Source: Rhizobium sp. P32RR-XVIII (GTDB taxonomy: Bacteria; Pseudomonadota; Alphaproteobacteria; Rhizobiales; Rhizobiaceae). Taken from it: a DNA stretch of 64,000 bases. Of the stretch, positions 10,530-19,373 are shown in pieces; positions within the stretch are counted from its first letter, which is position 1; each line of letters begins with the position of its first letter. A program made the position numbers and the translations under genes. The notes below the pieces were generated by a model, which was not told the origin of the DNA, made no database searches, and saw only the letters and a program-made list of their open reading frames with translations. Location of the stretch: the NCBI RefSeq assembly GCF_012641395.1, contig NZ_JABAIH010000012.1, positions 89,614 through 153,613 of the forward strand, read 5' to 3'.

Positions 10530-10668
10530 GGTTTCTCCTGCTCGGTGGCGGTTAAATCGTTTGAAATCGTCTTAATCGAAGACGCGCAAATTACAATGGC
10601 GCTTTGAGCGTCCTCCGCTGCAGCGATCGTACGTGGCCTATTACACGATCATGTCAGACTTTTGAACG

Positions 10669-11511
10669 TCAGTTCTTCGCGATTGCGTCGAACGCCAGCA
10701 GCTTTTCGAGAAGCCGCGGCATGTCCTTCAGATGGACCATGTTCGGGCCGTCGGACGGGGCGTTGTCGGGATTCTCATGTGTCTCGATGAAGACGCCGGC
10801 AACACCGACGGCGACAGCGGCGCGCGCCAGCGTTTCCACGAATTCGCGCTGCCCGCCTGACGAACCACCCTGCCCGCCCGGCTGCTGCACCGAATGGGTA
10901 GCGTCGAAAATCACCGGCGCGCCCATCGCCGCCATGATCGGCAGTGAGCGCATGTCGGAAACCAGCGTGTTGTAGCCGAAGGAGGCACCGCGCTCGCAAA
11001 GCAGGATGTTCGGATTGCCGGTCGCATTCAGCTTGCCGAGGACGTTCTTCATATCCCACGGCGCCAGGAACTGGCCCTTCTTGACGTTGATTGCCCGGCC
11101 AGTCTTGGCGGCGGCTACCAGAAGGTCCGTCTGACGGCTGAGGAAGGCAGGGATCTGCAGGATATCGACCACCGTAGCGACTTCCGCGCATTGCTCTTCC
11201 GTATGGACATCGGTCAACACCGGAAAACCGAACTCCTTTTTCAGATCGGCGAAGACTTCCAGCGACGTTTCAAGCCCGATGCCGCGCTGGGCGGAAAGCG
11301 ACGTGCGGTTCGCCTTGTCGAAGGACGACTTGTAAACGAGGCCGATGCCGAGCTTCTTGCAGAGTTCGCTCAAAACGCCGGCGACCATGAAGGCGTGCTC
11401 GCGGCTTTCCATCTGGCAGGGACCGGCAATCAGCGACAGCCGGCCGCTATTGGAAAACACAACGCGTCCGGCGCCTTCGCCGACTGCGACTTCGGAGTTG
11501 GTATTGCTCAT
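10669..11511 (-). CDS. kdsA: 3-deoxy-D-manno-octulosonate 8-phosphate synthase KdsA
   Basis: Condenses phosphoenolpyruvate with arabinose 5-phosphate to make KDO-8-phosphate for lipopolysaccharide. The 280-residue sequence has LIAGPCQMESREHAF, the SSFDKANRTS motif, VLTDVHTEEQ and VIFDATHSVQQPGG, all typical of KdsA. Its start overlaps the stop of the upstream VOC gene by four bases (ATGA), so they are translationally linked. An eno-type gene directly downstream is a frequent neighbour. Confidence 0.96.
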   Translation of the reverse strand: MSNTNSEVAVGEGAGRVVFSNSGRLSLIAGPCQMESREHAFMVAGVLSELCKKLGIGLVYKSSFDKANRTSLSAQRGIGLETSLEVFADLKKEFGFPVLTDVHTEEQCAEVATVVDILQIPAFLSRQTDLLVAAAKTGRAINVKKGQFLAPWDMKNVLGKLNATGNPNILLCERGASFGYNTLVSDMRSLPIMAAMGAPVIFDATHSVQQPGGQGGSSGGQREFVETLARAAVAVGVAGVFIETHENPDNAPSDGPNMVHLKDMPRLLEKLLAFDAIAKN

Positions 11512-12386
11512 GGGGTCTCCTCAAAGGCGAAGATTGCACCCTGGCCGGGCGCAGGCTTCACCAGAACTCTGTTGCTGATGCGTGTATAGGTCATCCCGTT
11601 AGCAGTCAGAAGGGCCTCTGTCACGGTAATATCTCGGGTGCGGAAAACGATGGCGCTGCCGCGGAGCCCCTTGTCGGCCAGCGGCTGTGCGACATCGAAA
11701 TAGGCTTCCATCCCCTCCTGAGACAGCAGACTGATTTTGACGTTGGGAGTTGCAACTGACAGGCCGAAACTGGTCTGCTCCACCTTTGCCCCGGACGCCG
11801 CCAGTTGAACGAAAGCGCCGAAAGCTTCGGGCTCCGGCGCGCTCAGCACGACTTCCCGAATACCGGCTACGCCATTTTCGTGTTTTTCCAGCGCGTCGCG
11901 ATTGGTGGGAAAGGCATTGATGCGCTGGCAGGCAAAGAGAAAGAAATCCGGCGCCCTGAGGTCGGCCGCAAAAGCGAGCTTGAAGGCGCCGGTCGATTGC
12001 GAGCCATCCGGCATTTCGATCGGACGCGAAAACTCCAGCATGTCGCCGCCGCTCTGCCTGGCATTCATGAAGGCAGAATGATCGGCGTCCGCATCCTCTG
12101 TGCTGAAAGCGACCGCAGAAAACCCATCATTGCCGCACCGGAAGCGAAAAGCCTGGTCGCGCGCCACAAAAACATTGCCCCCGCGCACGGATGTTTCACA
12201 TTTCTTCGCATTCTCGATAGCAAGCGGCTCGAGATAGGTCTTGTCGGCAAAGAAGATGCAAGCGTTCTCCGTTCCGAACGGGTGGCAGCCCTCTGGCGCG
12301 ATGGTAAATCCCAGTCTTCCCAGCCGTTCCCGCGCCAGGTCGATGTCCGTGACCGGTAGGACAAGATGATCCAGTGGATGAGGCAT
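11508..12386 (-). CDS. VOC-family (glyoxalase-like) protein
   Basis: A 292-residue protein starting MPHPLDHLVLPVTDIDLARE, the beta-alpha-beta pattern of vicinal-oxygen-chelate domains; a second, weaker copy lies near residues 160-220 (AGIREVVLSAPEPEAFGAF). His6 and a Glu near residue 55 could be metal ligands. The start at 12384-12386 has GGAG nine bases upstream; a longer open frame to 12533 runs into the lexA promoter and is rejected. The ATGA overlap with kdsA suggests co-expression, but no enzymatic role is known to me. Confidence 0.75.
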   Translation of the reverse strand: MPHPLDHLVLPVTDIDLARERLGRLGFTIAPEGCHPFGTENACIFFADKTYLEPLAIENAKKCETSVRGGNVFVARDQAFRFRCGNDGFSAVAFSTEDADADHSAFMNARQSGGDMLEFSRPIEMPDGSQSTGAFKLAFAADLRAPDFFLFACQRINAFPTNRDALEKHENGVAGIREVVLSAPEPEAFGAFVQLAASGAKVEQTSFGLSVATPNVKISLLSQEGMEAYFDVAQPLADKGLRGSAIVFRTRDITVTEALLTANGMTYTRISNRVLVKPAPGQGAIFAFEETP

Positions 12387-12527
12387 CGGGCGCGTCTCCA
12401 TTTTCCAGTGCTCCAGATTTGCGCGGCCTGTTCCCGCGATGCAAGCCGCAAGCGGTGACCCGGCAAACAAAAAGCCCCAAAATGAATGCACTTCAGAAAA
12501 AGTTTTACCGAAATTTAGGTACTTGCG

Positions 12528-12542
12528 GAACACATATGGAAC
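12528..12542. promoter_or_regulatory. LexA operator (SOS box) before lexA
   Basis: GAACACATATGGAAC reads on the other strand as GTTC-N7-GTTC, the alphaproteobacterial SOS box. It ends 49 bases before the lexA ATG, consistent with autorepression. A degenerate copy, GTTC-N7-GTTT, lies at 12554-12568. Confidence 0.85.
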
Positions 12543-12591
12543 ATATAGTGTCTGTTCTGGCTTTGTTTCACGAATCTGGGGTTAAACTTCG

Positions 12592-13308
12592 ATGCTGACG
12601 CGCAAACAACAGGAGCTTCTCCTCTTCATTCATGAGCGGATGAAAGAATCCGGCGTCCCGCCATCCTTCGACGAAATGAAGGACGCGCTGGATCTCGCCT
12701 CCAAATCCGGCATCCACCGCCTGATTACGGCGCTTGAAGAGCGTGGTTTCATTCGTCGCCTACCGAACCGGGCGCGCGCACTTGAGGTGATCAAGCTTCC
12801 GGAGGCCTACAACCCGAGCATTCAGCCGCGCCGCGGTTTTTCGCCAAGCGTTATCGAGGGCAGCCTCGGCAAACCGCAGCCGGTAGCAGCCCCGCCGAAG
12901 CCGGCGAACGAAGACAACAACAGTGCGGTTTCCGTTCCTGTCATGGGCCGCATCGCAGCCGGCGTGCCGATCTCGGCAATCCAGAACAATACCCACGACA
13001 TCACCGTCCCCGCCGATATGCTGGGCTCGGGCGAGCACTACGCGCTCGAGGTCAAGGGCGATTCGATGATCGACGCCGGCATCTTCGATGGCGATACGGT
13101 CATTGTCCGCAATTCAAATACCGCGAACCCCGGCGACATCGTCGTGGCACTGGTCGATGACGAGGAAGCGACCCTCAAGCGGTTCCGCCGCAAGGGAGCT
13201 TCCATCGCGCTTGAAGCCGCAAACCCGGCCTATGAGACGCGTATCTTCGGGCCGGACCGCGTCAAGGTTCAAGGCAAGCTCGTCGGCCTCATTCGCCGCT
13301 ATCACTGA
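12592..13308 (+). CDS. lexA: SOS repressor LexA
   Basis: Repressor of DNA-damage genes and a self-cleaving serine peptidase. Residues 1-65 form the winged helix-turn-helix (MLTRKQQELLLFIHERMKES). The cleavage site is Ala123-Gly124 in GRIAAGVP. Catalytic Ser158 (KGDSM) and Lys196 (EATLKRF) are present. The length, 238, is the usual alphaproteobacterial size, longer than in E. coli because of the linker at 75-110. A perfect SOS box precedes it. Its 3' end overlaps the convergent comEC gene by 20 bases. Confidence 0.97.
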   Translation: MLTRKQQELLLFIHERMKESGVPPSFDEMKDALDLASKSGIHRLITALEERGFIRRLPNRARALEVIKLPEAYNPSIQPRRGFSPSVIEGSLGKPQPVAAPPKPANEDNNSAVSVPVMGRIAAGVPISAIQNNTHDITVPADMLGSGEHYALEVKGDSMIDAGIFDGDTVIVRNSNTANPGDIVVALVDDEEATLKRFRRKGASIALEAANPAYETRIFGPDRVKVQGKLVGLIRRYH

Positions 13309-15721
13309 CCGGCAACGCATCCCCGGCAAATGTGCCGCTGCGCCAATCATAGGCGCGGTGGCGGCTCCAGGGACGGTCAAGGTTCTCGAATGCCGTTGTG
13401 ATGTCCGCGGTGCCGTCTCCAAAGCGTAGCTCGACGGCGCCGGTTTTCCTCAGGGTTTCGCCGGTAAACAGCATTGCTCCGGATCGGCAGGTGCCGGACC
13501 GCAGCCGCACCGGCGTCACGACGATATCCGCTGTGTCGCAAGCCGGGCCGAAATAAGCGGCATTTTCGATCACTGCGAGGATGGAGCCGTTTTCGAGCTC
13601 TGCCGTGCACCAGGCTTTCTTGACGCAGGTGAAATGGCCTGCCGAAGCGGCGTTCCGCATCGCATCTCTCGCTTCTTCCTGTTGCGCCGGAGAAAGCCTC
13701 AATCTCTCCCCGTCTTTTGCCGAAGGCGGGGCCGAAGCGGTATCAAGCAATTTTGGCGGCCGGTGGTCATCGATAACCAGCGCTCGTTTCCACTGGTCGA
13801 AAATGAAATCCGGCGGGCGTTCGCGGTTGGAGGCGAGAGCGGATTGCCTGACGATTGCAACAAGACTTCCGTCTTCGGCAATCACCACATCTGGCGCGGC
13901 TCTACCCGGCATGAGTGCAACGGCAAGCGTCGAACCGGCGATGATCGCGGCTCCCATATGCCTAAGCCGGGTGCGCAGCAGCGTGAGCAGCAGGAAACCG
14001 GCGACCGCTGCCGGAAAATACCAGCCGGGCAGCCTGCCCACGCCGATGTCGCCGCCCCAGGACGACACCGTCTTGGCAACCGCGATTACGAGATCGAGAC
14101 CGAAACCCACCACCTTCCACGGCAGCACGTCGAGCCCGAAGGGCATCAGCAGCATGGCAAGCAGGCCTGCAGGCATGATGACGAAGGAAATGATCGGCAT
14201 GGCCGCGAGGTTGGCCGGCAGACCGTAGGCCGTCAGCCGGTGGAAATGCTCGATCGAGAACAGTGCCGTCGAAAGGCCGCCGATAACGGATGTGAGCAGG
14301 ATTCCGCCGAAGAAACCCGAAACGGAAACCAACAGCCGAAGCGATCGCATTTTTGAAAATGGGCTTTCGCGCACCGGCCGCTCCTTCCAAAGCGCATATC
14401 CCGCGACCAGCGCCAGGGTGGCGGCAAAGGACATCTGAAAGCTCGGGCCCATGATTTCGGAGGGAGAAACAGCGATGATGAGGAGTGCCGAAAGCGCGAC
14501 ATTGTGGAGGCTGATGGAGGGCCGGTCGAAGAAAACGGCAACCAGCATGATGGCCATCATGATGAAGGCGCGTTCGGCCGAAACGGCAAAGCCTGAGATC
14601 AAGAAGTAGGCCGTCACCGCCGCCAGCGCACCCGCCGCCGCAATCTTTTTCGTCGGATAGGCCTGAGCGACACCCGGAAAGAGGCTGAGTATCGAACGGA
14701 ATCCGACAAAGAAAATACCCGCCGACAGCGCCATGTTGAGCCCGGAGATCGCGATGATATGGGCAAGACCGGACTGACGGAGCGCCTCTGTCGTCTCGCT
14801 GGAAATTGCCCGGCGCTCGTCCGTCACCAGCGCGGCGGCAAAAGCACCGGTGTCACCGGGCAGGATCGACCTTATGCGATCGCCAATCCCGCTGCGCAGG
14901 TGATAGAGCCATTCCAGCCAATTTTCGCCGAAATTTCGAGCGTCCTCCTGCCCCGACGGCACCGATACTGGCGCACCATAGAAGAAGCCGTTGGCGCCGA
15001 CGCCGTCGAAATAGGTCTTGACGGCAAAGTCGTTCAAGCCCGGGAGCGCTGGCCCGGCCGGCGGCGTCAATCGCGCCCTGCCCTTCAGCCAAGTGCCGGT
15101 CTCGAACTCGGCTTTCCGCCCTCGTGCGACGACGGTAACCCGCGCCGGGGGTCGCTTCAACAAAGGCTGCTCCGTGGCCCGGACAGATAAAACGTAACGC
15201 CATCCGCCGCGGCCATCGCCTTCCCGCCGCTCGACGCGGCCAGTCAGCGTCGTGGTCACGGCGGAATCGAGCATCAGCGTTGCCGCGCGCCGCGTCTCGA
15301 ATTGCGCGGCCAATATGCCGCAAACGATGAGCACAAGCGCCGTCAGGACAGCGCGCAGCACCTCACGGTTGCGATTCGTCACGGCGAGCGCCGCAAGCAT
15401 AAAAAACAGGCAGGGGCCCGAGGAGCGCATTGAAACTCCGCCGCCGGCGACAAACCAGATTGCCGCACCCAGCCCCAGAAAGACGGGCGCAAACAGCAGG
15501 CGTGCGCCATGCGCCGTTTCCTCGCCCGCCATCCGCAGAACAGAGGCCTGAAGTTGTGCCCGCATCCGCGGAACGGCAGCGAGCAGCGGGCGATTGTTTT
15601 GCGTGCGCTGCAAGTGCCATCGCGCAGCGTCGGCCGGCGCGGGGAGAGGTCCGCGCGGCAACTTGTCCGCAACATCTACTGACGAGCCGATGTGCGTTTC
15701 GCTCGTTCTCAACTCCGGCAT
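13289..15721 (-). CDS. comEC: ComEC/Rec2-family DNA-uptake channel protein
   Basis: An 810-residue polytopic membrane protein of the ComEC family, which moves transforming DNA across the inner membrane. Residues 75-150 contain membrane segments, 150-290 the OB-like periplasmic DUF4131 region, and 290-600 the Competence domain with HIIAISGLNMALSAGIFF and many hydrophobic helices. The C-terminal third (600-810) lies where a metallo-beta-lactamase domain would be, but I see no HxHxDH motif, so nuclease activity is doubtful. Natural competence is not implied. Convergent with lexA. Confidence 0.88.
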   Translation of the reverse strand: MPELRTSETHIGSSVDVADKLPRGPLPAPADAARWHLQRTQNNRPLLAAVPRMRAQLQASVLRMAGEETAHGARLLFAPVFLGLGAAIWFVAGGGVSMRSSGPCLFFMLAALAVTNRNREVLRAVLTALVLIVCGILAAQFETRRAATLMLDSAVTTTLTGRVERREGDGRGGWRYVLSVRATEQPLLKRPPARVTVVARGRKAEFETGTWLKGRARLTPPAGPALPGLNDFAVKTYFDGVGANGFFYGAPVSVPSGQEDARNFGENWLEWLYHLRSGIGDRIRSILPGDTGAFAAALVTDERRAISSETTEALRQSGLAHIIAISGLNMALSAGIFFVGFRSILSLFPGVAQAYPTKKIAAAGALAAVTAYFLISGFAVSAERAFIMMAIMLVAVFFDRPSISLHNVALSALLIIAVSPSEIMGPSFQMSFAATLALVAGYALWKERPVRESPFSKMRSLRLLVSVSGFFGGILLTSVIGGLSTALFSIEHFHRLTAYGLPANLAAMPIISFVIMPAGLLAMLLMPFGLDVLPWKVVGFGLDLVIAVAKTVSSWGGDIGVGRLPGWYFPAAVAGFLLLTLLRTRLRHMGAAIIAGSTLAVALMPGRAAPDVVIAEDGSLVAIVRQSALASNRERPPDFIFDQWKRALVIDDHRPPKLLDTASAPPSAKDGERLRLSPAQQEEARDAMRNAASAGHFTCVKKAWCTAELENGSILAVIENAAYFGPACDTADIVVTPVRLRSGTCRSGAMLFTGETLRKTGAVELRFGDGTADITTAFENLDRPWSRHRAYDWRSGTFAGDALPVSDSGE

Positions 15722-16016
15722 GTACCCCAGTCCGGCAGCGCCTTAAAATACAACCAGAATGCCGTCTGGAGAGGGTTTCAGCAATAAATAAATGACGGAA
15801 AAAAGACAAACAAACGCAGCCTGAAAAAGCCGAGCCAAGCATCGGCTTCCGCTATGCATTTCTGTCATCGCAGCAGTGCCCAAAAGTTGATACTGCGATG
15901 CACAAAATGACGTCACGGTAACTTGGCATTAGCGTCTCGATCATATAGCAATCGCTGAGGACGCTTAACCCCTGTGGCGCTTTTATGGCGCCGCCCCCGC
16001 CAGTTGGAGGATCACC

Positions 16017-17306
16017 ATGACTGATCAAAGCGCAACAATCAAAATCGGCGAGAAGTCCGCCAATCTTTCCGTGAAAAGCGGGACGATCGGGCCGGACGTC
16101 ATCGATATTGGTGCACTCTATAAAAACACCGGTGCCTTCACGTACGACCCTGGTTTTACCTCGACCGCGGCCTGTGAATCAAAGATCACCTATATCGACG
16201 GCGACGAAGGCGTTCTGCTGCATCGCGGATATCCGATCGAACAGCTCGCCGAACATGGCGACTTCCTCGAAGTCTGCTATCTGCTGCTCTACGGCGAATT
16301 GCCGACGGCTGCTCAGAAAAAGGATTTCGATTATCGCGTCACGCATCACACGATGGTGCATGAGCAGATGTCGCGGTTCTTCACCGGCTTCCGCCGCGAT
16401 GCGCATCCGATGGCTGTGATGTGCGGCTGTGTCGGCGCGCTGTCGGCCTTCTATCACGACTCGACCGACATCACCGATCCGCACCAGCGCATGGTCGCAA
16501 GCCTGCGCATGATCGCAAAGATGCCGACGCTTGCCGCCATGGCCTACAAGTACCATATCGGCCAGCCCTTCGTTTATCCGAAGAACGATCTCGACTATGC
16601 GTCGAACTTCCTGCGCATGTGCTTTGCCGTTCCTTGCGAAGAATACACCGTCAATCCGGTTCTCTCGCGCGCCATGGATCGCATCTTCATCCTGCATGCC
16701 GATCATGAGCAGAATGCATCGACCTCGACGGTTCGTCTCGCCGGTTCCTCGGGCGCCAATCCGTTTGCCTGCATCGCAGCCGGCATTGCCTGCCTTTGGG
16801 GTCCGGCACACGGCGGTGCAAACGAAGCGGCGCTCAACATGCTTTCGGAAATCGGCTCGGTCGACCGGATTCCGGAATATATCGGCCGTGCCAAGGACAA
16901 GAATGATCCGTTCCGCCTGATGGGCTTCGGTCACCGCGTCTACAAGCACTACGATCCGCGCGCCAAGATCATGCAGAAGACGACGCATGAAGTTCTCGGC
17001 GAACTTGGCATCAAGGACGATCCGCTTCTCGAAGTCGCCATGGAGCTCGAGCGCATTGCCCTGACCGATGAATACTTCATCGAGAAGAAGCTCTATCCGA
17101 ACATCGACTTCTATTCCGGCATCACGCTGAAGGCTCTGGGCTTCCCCACGACGATGTTCACCGTTCTCTTCGCTCTGGCGCGCACCGTCGGCTGGATCGC
17201 CCAGTGGAACGAGATGATCGAAGATCCGCAGCAGCGTATCGGCCGTCCGCGCCAGCTTTATGTGGGTGAACCGCAGCGCGATTACGTGCCGGTTTCGAAG
17301 CGCTAA
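16017..17306 (+). CDS. gltA: Citrate synthase
   Basis: Condenses acetyl-CoA and oxaloacetate, the first TCA-cycle step, using the product of the pdh operon nearby. Full length, 429 residues of the hexameric type II class. Catalytic His regions are HADHEQNASTST and GPAHGGANEAALN, then MGFGHRVYKHYDPRA and the Asp-bearing DFYSGI. A strong ribosome site (TTGGAGGATCACC) precedes the ATG. The 295 bases upstream up to comEC contain no gene I can support and presumably the promoter. Confidence 0.97.
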   Translation: MTDQSATIKIGEKSANLSVKSGTIGPDVIDIGALYKNTGAFTYDPGFTSTAACESKITYIDGDEGVLLHRGYPIEQLAEHGDFLEVCYLLLYGELPTAAQKKDFDYRVTHHTMVHEQMSRFFTGFRRDAHPMAVMCGCVGALSAFYHDSTDITDPHQRMVASLRMIAKMPTLAAMAYKYHIGQPFVYPKNDLDYASNFLRMCFAVPCEEYTVNPVLSRAMDRIFILHADHEQNASTSTVRLAGSSGANPFACIAAGIACLWGPAHGGANEAALNMLSEIGSVDRIPEYIGRAKDKNDPFRLMGFGHRVYKHYDPRAKIMQKTTHEVLGELGIKDDPLLEVAMELERIALTDEYFIEKKLYPNIDFYSGITLKALGFPTTMFTVLFALARTVGWIAQWNEMIEDPQQRIGRPRQLYVGEPQRDYVPVSKR

Positions 17307-17323
17307 GCCGCCTCGCCCGACAG

Positions 17324-17353
17324 AAAACCCGGTCAGTGATGACCGGGTTTTTT
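17324..17353. terminator. Bidirectional terminator between gltA and lpxB
   Basis: A perfect 12-bp stem (17324-17335 and 17340-17351) with a GTGA loop, flanked by A on the left and T on the right, can stop transcription from both sides. It lies 18 bases after gltA and overlaps the lpxB stop codon at 17333-17335, so one element serves both convergent units. Confidence 0.85.
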
Positions 17354-18493
17354 CTTGTCCAGAACGTCGAGAACAACATCCGCCGCCCGCTCGCCAGGCG
17401 GCTTTTCGGTCTGCATACGCTGCCAGACGAGGTCGAAGCCCTCCATCATCGCGCGCCGCTGCAGCGTGTCCTGCGACAGCCGCTCCATCCAGCGGGCAAG
17501 ACCGCTGCCGCGCAAGACGTCGTTGAAATATTCCGGCACCACGGCGTAATCGGCGATCAGATTTGGAATTGATGCCGTCCAGGTTTTTATCCGGGAGGTC
17601 AGCATCGTCATGATCCAGTCCGTCTTGTATGTCGAGACGGTCGGAACGCCGGTCAGAGCCAGCTCGAGGACGACTGTGCCGGATGCCGCGAGCGCTGCGT
17701 CTGCCTCGCCAAAGGCCCGCCATTTTGCATCATTCCCGATCAGGATGTCGGGCTGGACCTTCCATTTTCCTACCAGTTCGCGGACGACAGCTTCGCGGCG
17801 GCTGACGGTCGGCATGACAAAACGCATACCGCCGTTTCGTGCAACGAGCTCGTTCACGGCAGCCTCGAAATAGGGCATTAGCCTCGTGATCTCTGTCGAG
17901 CGCGAGCCAGGCAAAAGCATGATGGTTTTCTGGCGGTCGCCTGAAATCCCGCGCGCGACGCGGCGGCCCCTCGCGGCGACGAGCTCCGGATCAGCCGTCA
18001 ACCGGTGACCGACATAGGTCGTCGGCGGCCCGCCCAGCCGCTCCATCACTTGTGGCTCGAACGGCAGAACGGCCAGCACGTGGTCGACATAGCCCAGCAT
18101 CGCTTGCGCGCGATATTCTTTCCACGCCCATACACTGGGACAGACATAGTTGATGACCGGCAAATCAGGCAGGGCTTCGCGGACTCGTTTAGCAACGCGA
18201 TGCGTGAAATCGGGACTGTCGATGATGACCAGAACATCGGGCCTTGCCGCGATGATCGCAGCCGCCGTCTGCCTGATGAGCGCAACAAGCTTCGGAAGCT
18301 TACCAAGCACCTGTGTGATGCCCATGATCGAAAGTTCAGAGAAGTCGAAGAGCGACCTTAACCCCTGCGCCTCCAGAGCGTCACCGCCGACGCCGACCAG
18401 CTCGATTCCCGGCTGTCTTCGCTTCAGTGCCGCCACGAGATCGGCCCCGAGAAGATCTCCGGAAACTTCACCGGCGACGATCGCGAGCTTCAT
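17333..18493 (-). CDS. lpxB: Lipid-A-disaccharide synthase LpxB
   Basis: Glycosyltransferase (family 19) joining UDP-2,3-diacylglucosamine and lipid X into the lipid A disaccharide at the inner membrane. The N-terminus MKLAIVAGEVSGDLLGADL, the ICVCPSVWAWKEYR-like stretch (VCPSVWAWKEYRA) and LLPGSRSTEITR are diagnostic. The start at 18491-18493 is chosen because it overlaps the lpxI stop by four bases (ATGA); 386 residues. It is the last gene of the long envelope cluster, and its stop codon is part of the shared terminator. Confidence 0.95.
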   Translation of the reverse strand: MKLAIVAGEVSGDLLGADLVAALKRRQPGIELVGVGGDALEAQGLRSLFDFSELSIMGITQVLGKLPKLVALIRQTAAAIIAARPDVLVIIDSPDFTHRVAKRVREALPDLPVINYVCPSVWAWKEYRAQAMLGYVDHVLAVLPFEPQVMERLGGPPTTYVGHRLTADPELVAARGRRVARGISGDRQKTIMLLPGSRSTEITRLMPYFEAAVNELVARNGGMRFVMPTVSRREAVVRELVGKWKVQPDILIGNDAKWRAFGEADAALAASGTVVLELALTGVPTVSTYKTDWIMTMLTSRIKTWTASIPNLIADYAVVPEYFNDVLRGSGLARWMERLSQDTLQRRAMMEGFDLVWQRMQTEKPPGERAADVVLDVLDKKKPGHH

Positions 18494-19371
18494 TGCAGCC
18501 CCCATGACGACAAGCCGCGATCGAGTCCGCAGACAAAGAGTCCCGCCTCGTCGGCCGCCTTGATCACTGCCTGCCGATCTAGCACAAGCGCGCGGCCGGC
18601 CTCAATGGCAATGCCCGCCAACCCGGCCTTCTTCGCGTTTGTCACGGTCGACAGCCCGATCGACGGCAGGTCGGCGCGAATATCCTGCTGCTGCTTGCAG
18701 AGCTTAACCAGTACGCCGCGCCTGCGCGGCGATATCCGCCCGGCATCCCGCAGCGCAGCAACACGCTCAAGCATGCCGTCGGTCCCCTCGACGCCTTCCA
18801 GCGCCACAATGCGCCCGCCGACCGAGACAGCACCCTGCCCGACGTCGAGAGCGCCGAGCGCCTCGGCGGCTTGTGCAGCCTTCAGGATATCGGTTTTGTC
18901 GTCCTCTCCCGGCGACAGCGCCCCGATCGGCCCAACAGCCGCCAGCAAGTCCGGCGCAATGTCCTGCGCACCAATGACCCGGCGGCCGTTATCCTCGATG
19001 AGCTTGATAACCATCTGCAGCACCGTATCGTCGCCGCCCGAAAGCAGGGTTCGCACCACGGCCGGCATCTTCGCAATCGTCCGCCAGGTCGGCCGCACCT
19101 CCCGCCATTCGGGACGCTTGCGAACGCCGCCCGACATCACGACACGGGTGATGTTGTTACGCTTGAAAAGTCCGTCAAGCGCCGCGAAATCGCCGACGCC
19201 GATCACCGCATGGTCGTAGCCCTCCCATGACCGGTCGAGCTCTCCCTTCAACGAGATCACAAATGGATTCTCGCCGGCTGCCCGCGCCGCCTCGGCAACA
19301 TAAGAGGGCAGAAGACCGTTCCCCGCAATGATCGCCAGACGGCCTTTGTCGGTATCACCGGCGGGAGACAA
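18490..19371 (-). CDS. lpxI: UDP-2,3-diacylglucosamine pyrophosphatase LpxI
   Basis: Hydrolyses UDP-diacylglucosamine to lipid X and UMP, the step between LpxA/LpxD and LpxB. It is the LpxI (DUF1009) type found in alphaproteobacteria in place of LpxH. The core begins GRLAIIAGNGLLPSYVAEAA and includes GVGDFAALDGLF and the C-terminal LGLFVCGLD-like end. I choose a TTG start at 19369-19371: AGAAAGG lies six bases upstream, it sits just after the lpxA stop, and it gives 293 residues, the usual length. An open frame to 19461 exists but overlaps lpxA heavily. Confidence 0.88.
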   Translation of the reverse strand: MSPAGDTDKGRLAIIAGNGLLPSYVAEAARAAGENPFVISLKGELDRSWEGYDHAVIGVGDFAALDGLFKRNNITRVVMSGGVRKRPEWREVRPTWRTIAKMPAVVRTLLSGGDDTVLQMVIKLIEDNGRRVIGAQDIAPDLLAAVGPIGALSPGEDDKTDILKAAQAAEALGALDVGQGAVSVGGRIVALEGVEGTDGMLERVAALRDAGRISPRRRGVLVKLCKQQQDIRADLPSIGLSTVTNAKKAGLAGIAIEAGRALVLDRQAVIKAADEAGLFVCGLDRGLSSWGLQ

Positions 19372-19373
19372 GG

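Noticed and set aside
16179..17723. A 514-codon minus-strand frame opposite gltA
   Set aside because: Antisense shadow of citrate synthase; basic and His-rich composition without recognisable domains.
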